Below are positions 5,688 through 11,456 of a stretch of DNA of 11,456 nt, piece after piece. The notes under the pieces were generated by a model. It was given only the letters and a program-made list of their open reading frames with translations, did no database searches and was not told the DNA's origin. The stretch is from Acidimicrobiia bacterium (GTDB lineage Bacteria; Actinomycetota; Acidimicrobiia; Spongiisociales; UBA5794). Every line of letters begins with the position of its first letter. Position 1 is the stretch's first letter. The translations under genes and the position numbers were made by a program. The stretch is taken from contig JAUVNV010000061.1 in the NCBI GenBank assembly GCA_030599515.1, forward strand, positions 1-11,456. The letters run 5' to 3'.

Positions 5688-6104
5688 ATGCCGAACCTGA
5701 AGCGTCGAAACTCCTCGGTTTCCGAGGTCCCGGCCGCCGACCCGGAAGAGGCGCTCGCCTTCTTCTCGGCGCTGCTTCGTTTCGAGGCCGACTGCTGGGA
5801 CGTCCACGATGCGATGACGAACGGCCCGCAGGACTTCGTTCTCGTCGACGTTCGCGGGCCCGCCGTGTTCGACAAGGAGCACATCCCCGGTGCCGTCAAC
5901 CTCCCATATGGCCGGATCGTGGAACGGAACCTGGCCGAGTACCCGGACGACACGTTGTTCGTGATCTACTGCGCGGGGCCGCACTGCAACGCAACGGAGA
6001 AAGCGGCCGTGCGCCTCGCGAAGCTGGGTCGCCCGTTCAAGAAGATGATCGGCGGCGTTGAGGGCTGGCGCGACGAGGGCTTCGACATCGTCACCACCCC
6101 CTGA
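5688..6104 (+). CDS. single-domain rhodanese-like protein
   Basis: The protein has 138 residues. A helical N-terminal stretch of about 45 residues precedes one rhodanese domain: FVLVDVRG (50-57), EHIPGAVNLP (64-73), the active-site loop IYCAGPHCN (93-101) with Cys95 as expected sulfur carrier, and IGGVEGWRDEGF (121-132) at the end. The loop form C-x-G-P-x-C-N, with a second cysteine at 100, is a recurring variant among small rhodanese proteins. Likely roles are sulfur transfer or thiol/persulfide handling; the physiological donor and acceptor are unknown. No signal peptide is seen. The ATG is preceded by GGAGAAGG three bases upstream, a strong ribosome binding site, and the spacing after the hemolysin III stop (19 bases) suggests an operon. 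A terminator follows directly. Confidence 0.92.
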   Translation: MPNLKRRNSSVSEVPAADPEEALAFFSALLRFEADCWDVHDAMTNGPQDFVLVDVRGPAVFDKEHIPGAVNLPYGRIVERNLAEYPDDTLFVIYCAGPHCNATEKAAVRLAKLGRPFKKMIGGVEGWRDEGFDIVTTP

Positions 6105-6112
6105 GGAGTCTG

Positions 6113-6156
6113 GCGTAGATTCCGGCCGGTTTCGTGCCGGCGGCCGTTTTCTACGC
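6113..6156. terminator. bidirectional terminator between rhodanese and cupin genes
   Basis: A seven-pair outer stem, GCGTAGA (6113-6119) with TCTACGC (6150-6156), encloses a GC-rich inner stem, CGGCCG (6123-6128) with CGGCCG (6141-6146); an alternative CCGGC/GCCGG inner pairing also exists. GTTTTCT directly follows the inner stem on the + strand, as in a rho-independent terminator. It lies eight bases after the rhodanese stop and 66 bases beyond the stop of the convergent cupin gene, so it may serve both. Confidence 0.65.
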
Positions 6157-6222
6157 AAGATTCCTGAGGTCGTCAGTTCGCGACTTCGTCTTCGATCCCG
6201 ATCGTGCGTATCGACGGATCGG

Positions 6223-6564
6223 CTAGTAGCGCTCAGGGCGAGTAGGGCCGGGAATCCGGATCAACAGAAGTCGCACGTCTTCGTATCCGCCGTTGTGGAA
6301 GCCGTACTCCTCGCCGGCGGAGATGTGAATCGTGTCGCCCGGCCCGGTACGGAAGGTTTCGCCCGCGACGCGAAACTCCAGATCACCCGTCACCACGACG
6401 TACATGCGGTGCGTCTTCTCCGAGACCCTGCTGTCGCGCTCTGCTCCCATCGGGACCAGGATCTCGGCGACCGACCCGATCGCGAACACCTCCGGGGAGA
6501 GCTCTCTCACGGTGAAGTCACCGAACTGGAACGGAGCGGCGTCTGCGTATCGTTTGAGTTCCAT
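6223..6564 (-). CDS. small cupin-domain protein
   Basis: The protein has 113 residues and is a single cupin barrel. The first cupin motif is represented by SEKTHRMYVVVTGDLEFRV (residues about 48-66) and the second by PGDTIHISAGEEYGFHNGG (about 74-92), with candidate metal ligands His52, His79 and His89. The E-x-Y-V-V-x-G-x-L-E pattern is typical of stand-alone cupin_2 proteins. Such proteins have varied roles (isomerases, dioxygenases, sugar- or metal-binding sensors) and the substrate cannot be told from sequence. The ATG has no Shine-Dalgarno sequence, and TAGCAT lies six bases upstream, so it is probably leaderless and monocistronic. It is divergent from the small cysteine-rich gene and convergent with the rhodanese gene. 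Confidence 0.88.
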   Translation of the reverse strand: MELKRYADAAPFQFGDFTVRELSPEVFAIGSVAEILVPMGAERDSRVSEKTHRMYVVVTGDLEFRVAGETFRTGPGDTIHISAGEEYGFHNGGYEDVRLLLIRIPGPTRPERY

Positions 6565-6570
6565 GGTCCG

Positions 6571-6576
6571 ATGCTA
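6571..6576 (-). promoter_or_regulatory. candidate -10 box of the cupin gene, likely leaderless
   Basis: On the minus strand TAGCAT (TANNNT) is followed by six bases and then the ATG at 6564. No ribosome binding site lies between. The -35 is weak (a TGGATT-like stretch). Confidence 0.4.
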
Positions 6577-6641
6577 CGCCATTGAGGTCCACCGAAATCC
6601 AGTTCGGCGATCACGCTGAGTTTTCTGTCACACCCGCCGGA

Positions 6642-6647
6642 TACGGT
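6642..6647 (+). promoter_or_regulatory. candidate -10 box of the small cysteine-rich gene
   Basis: TACGGT (TANNNT) is followed by GTCCCC and the ATG at 6654, the same spacing as other putatively leaderless genes in the window. No clear -35 was found. Confidence 0.35.
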
Positions 6648-6653
6648 GTCCCC

Positions 6654-6803
6654 ATGATCGAAATGACCCCTACACCCAGCATGACCGACGAGCAGGTCGA
6701 GGCGTGGTTCGCCGCAGCCGGACTGAACGTCAGCGTTGTCGAGCACTGCCCACTGCCCGAATGTCCCCGCTGCGCCGACACACCACTCAAGCAAGTCGCC
6801 TGA
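6654..6803 (+). CDS. small cysteine-rich protein, 49 residues, unknown function
   Basis: The frame encodes an N-terminal half with an amphipathic helix-like stretch (MTDEQVEAWFAAAGLNV) and a C-terminal cluster CPLPECPRC (residues 32-40: Cys32, Cys37, Cys40) that could bind a metal with one further ligand such as His31. The ATG at 6654 is chosen because TACGGT lies six bases upstream, as with neighbouring leaderless genes. The frame is open to a TTG at 6582, but the extra residues look non-coding and overlap the divergent cupin promoter. It ends 49 bases before the convergent argH stop. The conserved-looking composition and the promoter support a real gene, but short length leaves real doubt. 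I do not recognise a family. Confidence 0.5.
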   Translation: MIEMTPTPSMTDEQVEAWFAAAGLNVSVVEHCPLPECPRCADTPLKQVA

Positions 6804-6852
6804 AGCATCACCGACAACCGGCACTCCCAAAACCAGCGAGATGGACAGACGC

Positions 6853-8205
6853 CTATCTGAGGAGCGCGCGCAGTTCTTCGATCTGCTCGGCCACCGATAC
6901 GAATGAGCCACCTCGTGGGGATCGCCTCGCTTCCACGGATCCCTTCGGGTCGAGGAGGTCGAGATCCTCTGGGACCAACTGAGGGTGCGTCGCTTCCAAC
7001 TCCCCCGCCGTAACGGTCGTGAAGTCCCGGCCTTCGGCCTTCAGATTCGCGACGAGCCCGCCGACGGCGTGGTGGGCGTCGCGAAATGGCACGCCTCGGG
7101 CAACGAGAGCTTCGGCGAGATCGAGAGCGACGACCCATGACGAAGGTGCAGGCGGATCGAATTCGGCCGTCTCGATCATCCCGGTCAGCGCCGAGAGCGC
7201 CGTCGTGAGCACGTCGTCGGCGTGGAACACCGACCGCTTGTCCTCCTGAAGGTCCCGATTGTACGAAAGGGGAAGTCCCTTCTGGAGGGCCAGAAGCCCG
7301 GTCAGATCCCCGATCACGGTCGCCGCTTTGCCTCGAGCGAGCTCGGCGATGTCCGGGTTCTTCTTGTGGGGAAGTGCCGACGAGCCGGTCGTGTGGGCAT
7401 CGTCGTACTCGGCCCAGGCGTACTCCTCCGTCGCCCACAGAACGAGTTCTTCAGAGAGGCGCGACAGGTGAACCATCGTCTGGGCAGCGGAGAACACGTA
7501 CTCCGACGCGAAATCTCTCGACGACACGGCGTCGAGCGAGTTCCCGAACGAAGCGTGGAAACCAAGGCTCTCGGCGACGAGGTCCGGGCGCAGCGGCAAC
7601 GCACTGCCCGCCGACGCCCCTGCACCGAGTGGAGAAACGTCGATGCGTTCCCTCGCCTCGACGAACCGGTCGGCGTCGCGCAACAACATCCACGCATATG
7701 CGAGGAGGTGGTGGGCGAAAGGGATCGCCTGGGCTTGCTGGAGGTGGGTATACGAGGCCACGATCGTGTTCCCCGCCTCTTCCGCCTTGTCGACGAGCAC
7801 GCGAACGAGGTGCTGGATCTGCTCCACCCGGTGCTCGACGGCTCGCCGCAGGTAGAGCCGAAGATCGAGAGCGATCTGGTCGTTACGGGAACGTCCCGTA
7901 TGGAGGCGACCGGCGTCATCACCAATCAACTCACCGAGACGGCGTTCGACGGCAGTGTGAATGTCCTCGTCGGTGTCCCGAAAGTCGAACCGCCCCGCAT
8001 GCGCCTCATCGAGAAGGTGTTCGAGTCCTTCCTTGATCCGAGCCACGGCATCGATGTCGAGCAAGCCGACCTCACCGAGCATGGCGACATGGGCGAGTGA
8101 TCCGGTCACATCGTCGACGAGCAAGCGTCGGTCGGACGTATCCGTCGTGAACCGCCACAGCGTCTCGTCGGGCCCTGAAGCGAACCGCCCGCTCCAGAGA
8201 GTCAT
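6853..8205 (-). CDS. argH: argininosuccinate lyase
   Basis: This 450-residue cytosolic enzyme of the fumarase/aspartase superfamily splits argininosuccinate into arginine and fumarate, the last step of arginine synthesis. Signature blocks are LHTGRSRNDQ (residues 101-110), the catalytic-histidine block YTHLQQAQ (152-159, His154) and the superfamily signature GSSALPHKKNPD (274-285), which contains the catalytic serine loop. FGNSLDAVSSRDF (220-232) is also typical. Length is normal. The ATG at 8205 has GGAG five bases upstream. It is the last gene of the arg run and is separated from argG by 94 bases holding heptamer tandem repeats. No convincing terminator is seen in the 49 bases between its stop and the convergent small gene. 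Confidence 0.97.
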   Translation of the reverse strand: MTLWSGRFASGPDETLWRFTTDTSDRRLLVDDVTGSLAHVAMLGEVGLLDIDAVARIKEGLEHLLDEAHAGRFDFRDTDEDIHTAVERRLGELIGDDAGRLHTGRSRNDQIALDLRLYLRRAVEHRVEQIQHLVRVLVDKAEEAGNTIVASYTHLQQAQAIPFAHHLLAYAWMLLRDADRFVEARERIDVSPLGAGASAGSALPLRPDLVAESLGFHASFGNSLDAVSSRDFASEYVFSAAQTMVHLSRLSEELVLWATEEYAWAEYDDAHTTGSSALPHKKNPDIAELARGKAATVIGDLTGLLALQKGLPLSYNRDLQEDKRSVFHADDVLTTALSALTGMIETAEFDPPAPSSWVVALDLAEALVARGVPFRDAHHAVGGLVANLKAEGRDFTTVTAGELEATHPQLVPEDLDLLDPKGSVEARRSPRGGSFVSVAEQIEELRALLR

Positions 8206-8220
8206 GGACGCTCCGCGCCG

Positions 8221-8262
8221 TACTGAGTACTGGGTACTGAGTACTGAGTATTCAATACTCGG
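8221..8262. repeat. heptamer tandem array TACTGAG (six units)
   Basis: Six consecutive seven-base units run TACTGAG, TACTGGG, TACTGAG, TACTGAG, TATTCAA and TACTCGG. The last units form a perfect palindrome, GAGTATT (8246-8252), C, AATACTC (8254-8260). The array lies in the argG-argH gap, beginning 15 bases upstream of the argH ATG as read on the minus strand. Confidence 0.85.
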
Positions 8263-8264
8263 AG

Positions 8265-8292
8265 TTGGTGACTGGTGGCTGGCGACTGGCGA
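8265..8292. repeat. second heptamer tandem array CTGGYGA (four units)
   Basis: Four consecutive seven-base units run TTGGTGA, CTGGTGG, CTGGCGA and CTGGCGA, two bases after the TACTGAG array and seven bases from the argG stop. The two arrays share the period of seven but not the unit. Confidence 0.75.
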
Positions 8293-8299
8293 CTTCTGC

Positions 8300-9517
8300 T
8301 CATTCGCCTTCTCCCATTCTCGTTTCTGCGAAGGTTCTCAGTCTGAGGCTCTGGAGGCGGATGAAGCCGTCGGCGTCGGACTGGTCGTAGACCTCGTCGG
8401 CTTCGAACGTCACCGTCGCCTCGTCGTAGAGGTCGTGACTGGTCGACCGGCGCCCTTCGACCACCACTTGTCCCTTGTACAACCGGAGCCTTGCCTCGCC
8501 GTTGACACGGGTCTGTACGTCGTCCATGAACGCTTGGAGAGCTTCTCTCTCCGGTGAGTACCAGAACCCGTTGTAGACCATCTCCGCGTACCGATTCGAG
8601 AGTTCGTCACGCAGATGCGTCACCTCGCGATCCAGCGTCAACGACTCCACGGCCCGGTGTGCGTGGTACAGGATCGTTCCGCCCGGCGTCTCGTAGACCC
8701 CGCGGCTCTTCATTCCGACGAAACGGTTCTCGACGATGTCGACGCGACCGACGCCATGCCGCCCGCCGATCTCGTTCAGCAGCGTCAACAACTCGACGGG
8801 AGCCATCTCGACACCGTTCACCGACACCGGGTTCCCCGATCGGAAACCAACCGTGATGACCTCCGACAGGTCGGGGGCGTACTCGGGATCTGTCGTCATG
8901 CGGAACATGCCGGGCGGAGGAGTCGCCCATGGGTCCTCGAGCACTCCCCCCTCGTAGGAGATGTGGAGCAAGTTGGCATCCATCGAGTACGGCATGGCGG
9001 GGGATGTGGGCACCGGAATGTCGTAGCGCTTCGCATAGGCCTCGAGGTCGGCCCGCCCTTGCATATCCCACTCACGCCACGGCGCGATCACCTTGATGTC
9101 CGGTTTCAGGGCATACGCCGACAGTTCGAACCGCACCTGGTCGTTGCCTTTGCCGGTCGACCCGTGGGCAATGGCGTCGGCGCCCGTCTCCAACGCAACC
9201 CTCACGAGGCCCTTCGAAATGACCGGTCGGGCCAGCGAGGTCCCCATGAGGTAGTACCCCTCGTACAGGGCACTGGAACGGACAGCGGGGAACACGAAAT
9301 CCTCGACGAACTCCTCCTTGAGATCCTCGGTGATCGCCTCGACAGCACCGGTCGAGAGTGCCTTCTCGTGCGCTTCTTCGACCTCTGCTCCCTGGCCGAC
9401 GTCTGCGGTGTATGCAACGACCTCCGCTTCGTACTCCTCGATGATCCATCTCAAGATGATGGAAGTGTCGAGGCCACCGCTGTAGGCGAGCACGACCTTC
9501 TTGATCCCTCGTTTCAC
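8300..9517 (-). CDS. argG: argininosuccinate synthase
   Basis: This 405-residue enzyme condenses citrulline and aspartate using ATP to give argininosuccinate. The N-terminal ATP pyrophosphatase loop is LAYSGGLDTS (residues 10-19). Further family blocks are YTADVGQG, MGTSLARPVI, AHGSTGKGNDQVRFE, WREWDMQGRADLEAYA, SMDANLLHISYEGG and RGVYETPGGTILYHAH. I place the start at the GTG at 9517 (V-K-R-G-I-K-K-V) rather than further upstream because AAGGAG (9524-9529) lies six bases before it. This also matches the family N-terminus and avoids overlap with argR, whose stop is one base away. The extension upstream to 9571 reads argR in another frame. It is tightly coupled to argR upstream; argH follows after the heptamer arrays. 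Confidence 0.97.
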   Translation of the reverse strand: MKRGIKKVVLAYSGGLDTSIILRWIIEEYEAEVVAYTADVGQGAEVEEAHEKALSTGAVEAITEDLKEEFVEDFVFPAVRSSALYEGYYLMGTSLARPVISKGLVRVALETGADAIAHGSTGKGNDQVRFELSAYALKPDIKVIAPWREWDMQGRADLEAYAKRYDIPVPTSPAMPYSMDANLLHISYEGGVLEDPWATPPPGMFRMTTDPEYAPDLSEVITVGFRSGNPVSVNGVEMAPVELLTLLNEIGGRHGVGRVDIVENRFVGMKSRGVYETPGGTILYHAHRAVESLTLDREVTHLRDELSNRYAEMVYNGFWYSPEREALQAFMDDVQTRVNGEARLRLYKGQVVVEGRRSTSHDLYDEATVTFEADEVYDQSDADGFIRLQSLRLRTFAETRMGEGE

Positions 9518-9518
9518 T

Positions 9519-9968
9519 TCAGACTCCTTCGATCTCGGCAGCCACCACCGCTGCCCCAATGGATTCTTCAACCGCTACGAATACCGTGTCGTCACCTGCA
9601 ACGGTGCCGAGCACGCCCGGCATGTCGGCGGCGTCGATCTTCCCGGCCACGAGGTGTGCGGCACCCGGTGGCACGTGGAGAACAACGATCGGTCCGGTCG
9701 CCACCACCGACTCGACGAACTCGTTCACCGCAAGTGCGAGCGTGGAACGTGCACGGCGAACCTCGTCGGGATCCTGTATCCGATAGCGAGCAACGTCGCC
9801 ATCCCGCGCCTTGACCGCCCCGACGAATTCGAGATCACGCGAAATCGTCGCCTGGGTTACGTCGTGACCGGCGTCGGTGAGGAGACGGCGCAACTGTGCT
9901 TGGCTCTCGATCTCCTCGGTCGTGACCAGTCGGGTCACGAGCCGCCGCCTGGCCTCGGTGGCGCTCAC
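9519..9968 (-). CDS. argR: arginine repressor
   Basis: The 149-residue ArgR/AhrC family regulator senses arginine as a hexamer and binds ARG-box operators. The N-terminal winged helix-turn-helix covers residues about 5-65, with SQAQLRRLLTDAGHDVTQA then TISRDLEFVGAVK (22-53). The C-terminal oligomerisation and arginine-binding domain contains HLVAGKIDAADMPGVLGTVA (105-124) and GDDTVFV (125-131). The start is set at the GTG at 9968, which overlaps the argB stop as GTGA; AAAGGAG lies upstream within the argB end, with 11 bases between. A longer reading to 10100 is open but antiparallel sense and family alignment favour the short form, as the extra residues are just argB in another frame. Being inside the arg operon it is likely autoregulated, though the operator would lie outside the window. 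Confidence 0.95.
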   Translation of the reverse strand: MSATEARRRLVTRLVTTEEIESQAQLRRLLTDAGHDVTQATISRDLEFVGAVKARDGDVARYRIQDPDEVRRARSTLALAVNEFVESVVATGPIVVLHVPPGAAHLVAGKIDAADMPGVLGTVAGDDTVFVAVEESIGAAVVAAEIEGV

Positions 9969-10873
9969 AAGACGAACGGCTCCTTTGTGATCGTTGTCCC
10001 GATTCCCTCCGGCGTGAACACCTCGAGGAGGACTGAGTGCTGGATACGCCCATCGAGAATGTGTACCCGTTCGACCCCGGCCTCGATCGCCTGTATGCAT
10101 GCCTGGAGCTTCGGAAGCATCCCCGCAGACACCGTACCGGAAGCGAGTATCTCCCTGATGCCATCCTCAGTCGAACGGGCGATCAGCGTGTCCTCATTTC
10201 CGAACACCCCATACAGGCCCTCAACGTCGGTCAGGAAGATGAGTTTCTTGGCCCCGAGCGCAGCGGCCAGAGCGCCGGCGGCAGCGTCGGCGTTGACGTT
10301 GTACACATGTCCGTCCTCACCTCTCGCGAGCGGAGCGATGACGGGGACGAAGTCGCGATCCTGGAGGCTGGAGATGAGTTCGGTATTCACTCTCGTGATT
10401 TCACCGACGAATCCGAGGCGCTCGTCTTTCGGTCGGGCAAGGAACAGATTGCCATCCAGTCCGTTGATGCCGGTGGCCACAGATCCGTGGGCGTTGATCA
10501 GGCGGACGATGTCTGGGTTGATCTCGCCGGCGAGGGTCGACTGGACGACGCGAATGGTCTCGGCGTCGGTGATTCGCAAACCCTCGACGAATTGCGGTTC
10601 GACACCGCGCTGGTGCATCGCCTTGCTGATGTGAGGACCGCCGCCGTGAACGATGACCGGATCTATGCCCACGTAGTAGAGCATCGCGATGTCATCGGCG
10701 AACGTGTTACGGAGCCCTTCGTCCACCATCGCCGAGCCGCCGTACTTGATGACCACGGTCGTGTCTCGGAACTCTTTGATGAACGGCAACGACTCGGAGA
10801 AGATCTTGGCCTTCCCCATCGTCCGAGCGATCGTCGCCTTCCCACGGTCGGGTACGCCATGGCCCATCGTCAT
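9965..10873 (-). CDS. argB: acetylglutamate kinase
   Basis: This 302-residue amino-acid kinase family enzyme phosphorylates N-acetylglutamate, the second step of arginine synthesis. It shows VVIKYGGSAM (residues 40-49, catalytic Lys43), the glycine-rich VIVHGGGPHI (73-82), YNVNADAAAG (191-200), FLTDVEGLYG (213-222) and SAGMLPKLQA (249-258). An N-terminal stretch of about 38 residues before the first strand, including FSESLPFIKEF, resembles the helix that builds hexamers in arginine-inhibited enzymes, so feedback inhibition is likely but inferred. The ATG at 10873 overlaps the argJ stop as ATGA and is preceded by GGAGA. Its own stop overlaps the argR start. The usual next genes argD and argF are not here. 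Confidence 0.97.
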   Translation of the reverse strand: MTMGHGVPDRGKATIARTMGKAKIFSESLPFIKEFRDTTVVIKYGGSAMVDEGLRNTFADDIAMLYYVGIDPVIVHGGGPHISKAMHQRGVEPQFVEGLRITDAETIRVVQSTLAGEINPDIVRLINAHGSVATGINGLDGNLFLARPKDERLGFVGEITRVNTELISSLQDRDFVPVIAPLARGEDGHVYNVNADAAAGALAAALGAKKLIFLTDVEGLYGVFGNEDTLIARSTEDGIREILASGTVSAGMLPKLQACIQAIEAGVERVHILDGRIQHSVLLEVFTPEGIGTTITKEPFVL

Positions 10874-11456
10874 GATCTCTCCGAATTGAACCGCACGTAC
10901 TCGGGGGTCAGGTCGGTGGTGAACACGCGAGCCGTTCCCGGGCCTTCTCCCACGCTGATCGTCACCCCGAAATCCGCTGCCATCGCTTCGCTGACGGCGT
11001 CTTCATCAACCGGAACCCCAACACCTCTCCGTGTGACGGTTGTGCCGGCGAAGGCGATCGAGACGTCGTCGAAGTCAACCTCCTCATCCGCCTCGCCGAG
11101 GGCACCGATGATCCTTCCCCAGTTCGGATCGGCGCCGTAGAAAGACGAGCGGACGAGAACGGAATCCGAGACATGCCGGCCGATGTGGCGTGCGGCCGCA
11201 TCGTCGGCCGCCCCGGTCACCGCGATCGTGACGACTCGAGATGCTCCTTCAGCATCGGCGGCGATGTGTCGCGCCAGTTGGACGGAGGCACCGGTCAGGG
11301 CCGCCGCTAGGTCCTCCGGTTCGGGGGTGAAATCGGACTCGCCCGAAGCCAGCGCGATGACCGTGTCGTTCGTCGAAGGACATCCATCCACGTTGAGCGC
11401 ATGGAACGAGTGGTCGACGGCGATTCGGAGCGCCTCGTCGAGAACGGTCGGCGTCA
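10870..11456 (-). CDS. argJ: bifunctional ornithine acetyltransferase / N-acetylglutamate synthase, C-terminal part
   Basis: The gene enters at the right edge, so only about 194 C-terminal residues are present. ArgJ moves the acetyl group from N-acetylornithine to glutamate, recycling it, and may also make N-acetylglutamate from acetyl-CoA. Visible family blocks are VDHSFHALNVDGCPSTNDTV, the SVQLARHIAADAEGASRVVT region, VRSSFYGADPNWGRIIGALG and the terminal YVRFNSERS. The autoproteolytic Ala-Thr-Met/Leu-Leu site that yields the two chains should lie just beyond the right edge, so this is nearly the beta chain alone. The stop overlaps the argB start by four bases. argC is expected further upstream but cannot be seen. 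Confidence 0.96.
   Translation of the reverse strand, partial: TPTVLDEALRIAVDHSFHALNVDGCPSTNDTVIALASGESDFTPEPEDLAAALTGASVQLARHIAADAEGASRVVTIAVTGAADDAAARHIGRHVSDSVLVRSSFYGADPNWGRIIGALGEADEEVDFDDVSIAFAGTTVTRRGVGVPVDEDAVSEAMAADFGVTISVGEGPGTARVFTTDLTPEYVRFNSERS

Noticed and set aside
5966..5990. Second cysteine in the rhodanese active-site loop as a novelty
   Set aside because: C-x-G-P-x-C-N loops recur in small stand-alone rhodanese proteins, so it is a subfamily feature and not unusual.
6804..6852. Terminator for the arg operon after argH
   Set aside because: I found no stem longer than a few pairs and no U-run in this gap.
9518..9571. Longer argG start giving 18 extra residues
   Set aside because: The extension reads through argR codons in another frame. 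The GTG at 9517 has a well-spaced AAGGAG and fits the family start.
9969..10100. Longer argR start giving 44 extra residues
   Set aside because: The extra residues are argB in another frame. The GTG overlapping the argB stop gives the usual ArgR length of about 150.
10088..10106. TGTATGCATGCC-like palindrome resembling an ARG box
   Set aside because: It lies inside the argB coding sequence, far from any promoter, and a short match to a loose operator consensus is expected by chance.
1..11456. tRNA, rRNA, CRISPR array, transposase or integrase genes
   Set aside because: I saw no cloverleaf-like sequence, no spaced direct repeats of CRISPR type and no mobile-element protein motifs in any frame. 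The heptamer arrays have no spacers.

Overview
The window looks like chromosomal housekeeping DNA from a high-GC actinobacterium. An Acidimicrobiia-like lineage is my guess, not something the sequence proves. The pointers are a mycobacterial-type myo-inositol-3-phosphate synthase, a cis-prenyltransferase of the short-chain actinobacterial type, an argJ-argB-argR-argG-argH run, and a mix of probably leaderless genes with TANNNT -10 boxes and Shine-Dalgarno-led or start/stop-overlapping genes inside operons. I see no prophage, CRISPR array, transposase, tRNA or rRNA.

Layout. The + strand opens with the 3' two-thirds or so of an inositol-3-phosphate synthase gene (1-608). A weak terminator hairpin and a short leader follow, then a 91-codon remnant of an ABC-F-like ATPase gene (799-1074). 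A minus-strand operon, pyrE > two-TM membrane protein > nfo (endonuclease IV), fills 3065-1152; its genes overlap by 4 and 8 bp. A 314-bp divergent intergenic region with two consecutive hairpins separates pyrE from a + strand histidine-phosphatase gene (3380-4063). That gene converges on a minus-strand cis-prenyltransferase gene (4852-4076). Divergent from the latter are a hemolysin III/PAQR-type membrane protein and a rhodanese-domain protein on the + strand (4994-6104), ending at a probable bidirectional terminator shared with a minus-strand cupin gene (6564-6223). A tiny cysteine-rich gene (6654-6803, +) precedes the arginine cluster, which runs on the minus strand from argJ (entering at 11456) through argB, argR and argG to argH (ending at 6853).

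How the genes work together. argJ, argB, argG and argH catalyse four steps of arginine synthesis and argR encodes the pathway repressor. The argD and argF genes often found between argB and argR are absent here. pyrE serves UMP synthesis and nfo serves base-excision repair; they are linked by a coupled membrane protein of unknown role. The cis-prenyltransferase and inositol phosphate synthase are consistent with an actinobacterial envelope and inositol metabolism.

The least ordinary signals are non-coding. A 47-nt imperfect palindrome occurs twice (1101-1147 and 4901-4947) with one compensatory base-pair change. Two adjacent heptanucleotide tandem arrays sit between argG and argH (8221-8292). 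A strong hairpin with a GCAA loop lies between divergent pyrE and the phosphatase gene. I found no clear new multi-gene system.
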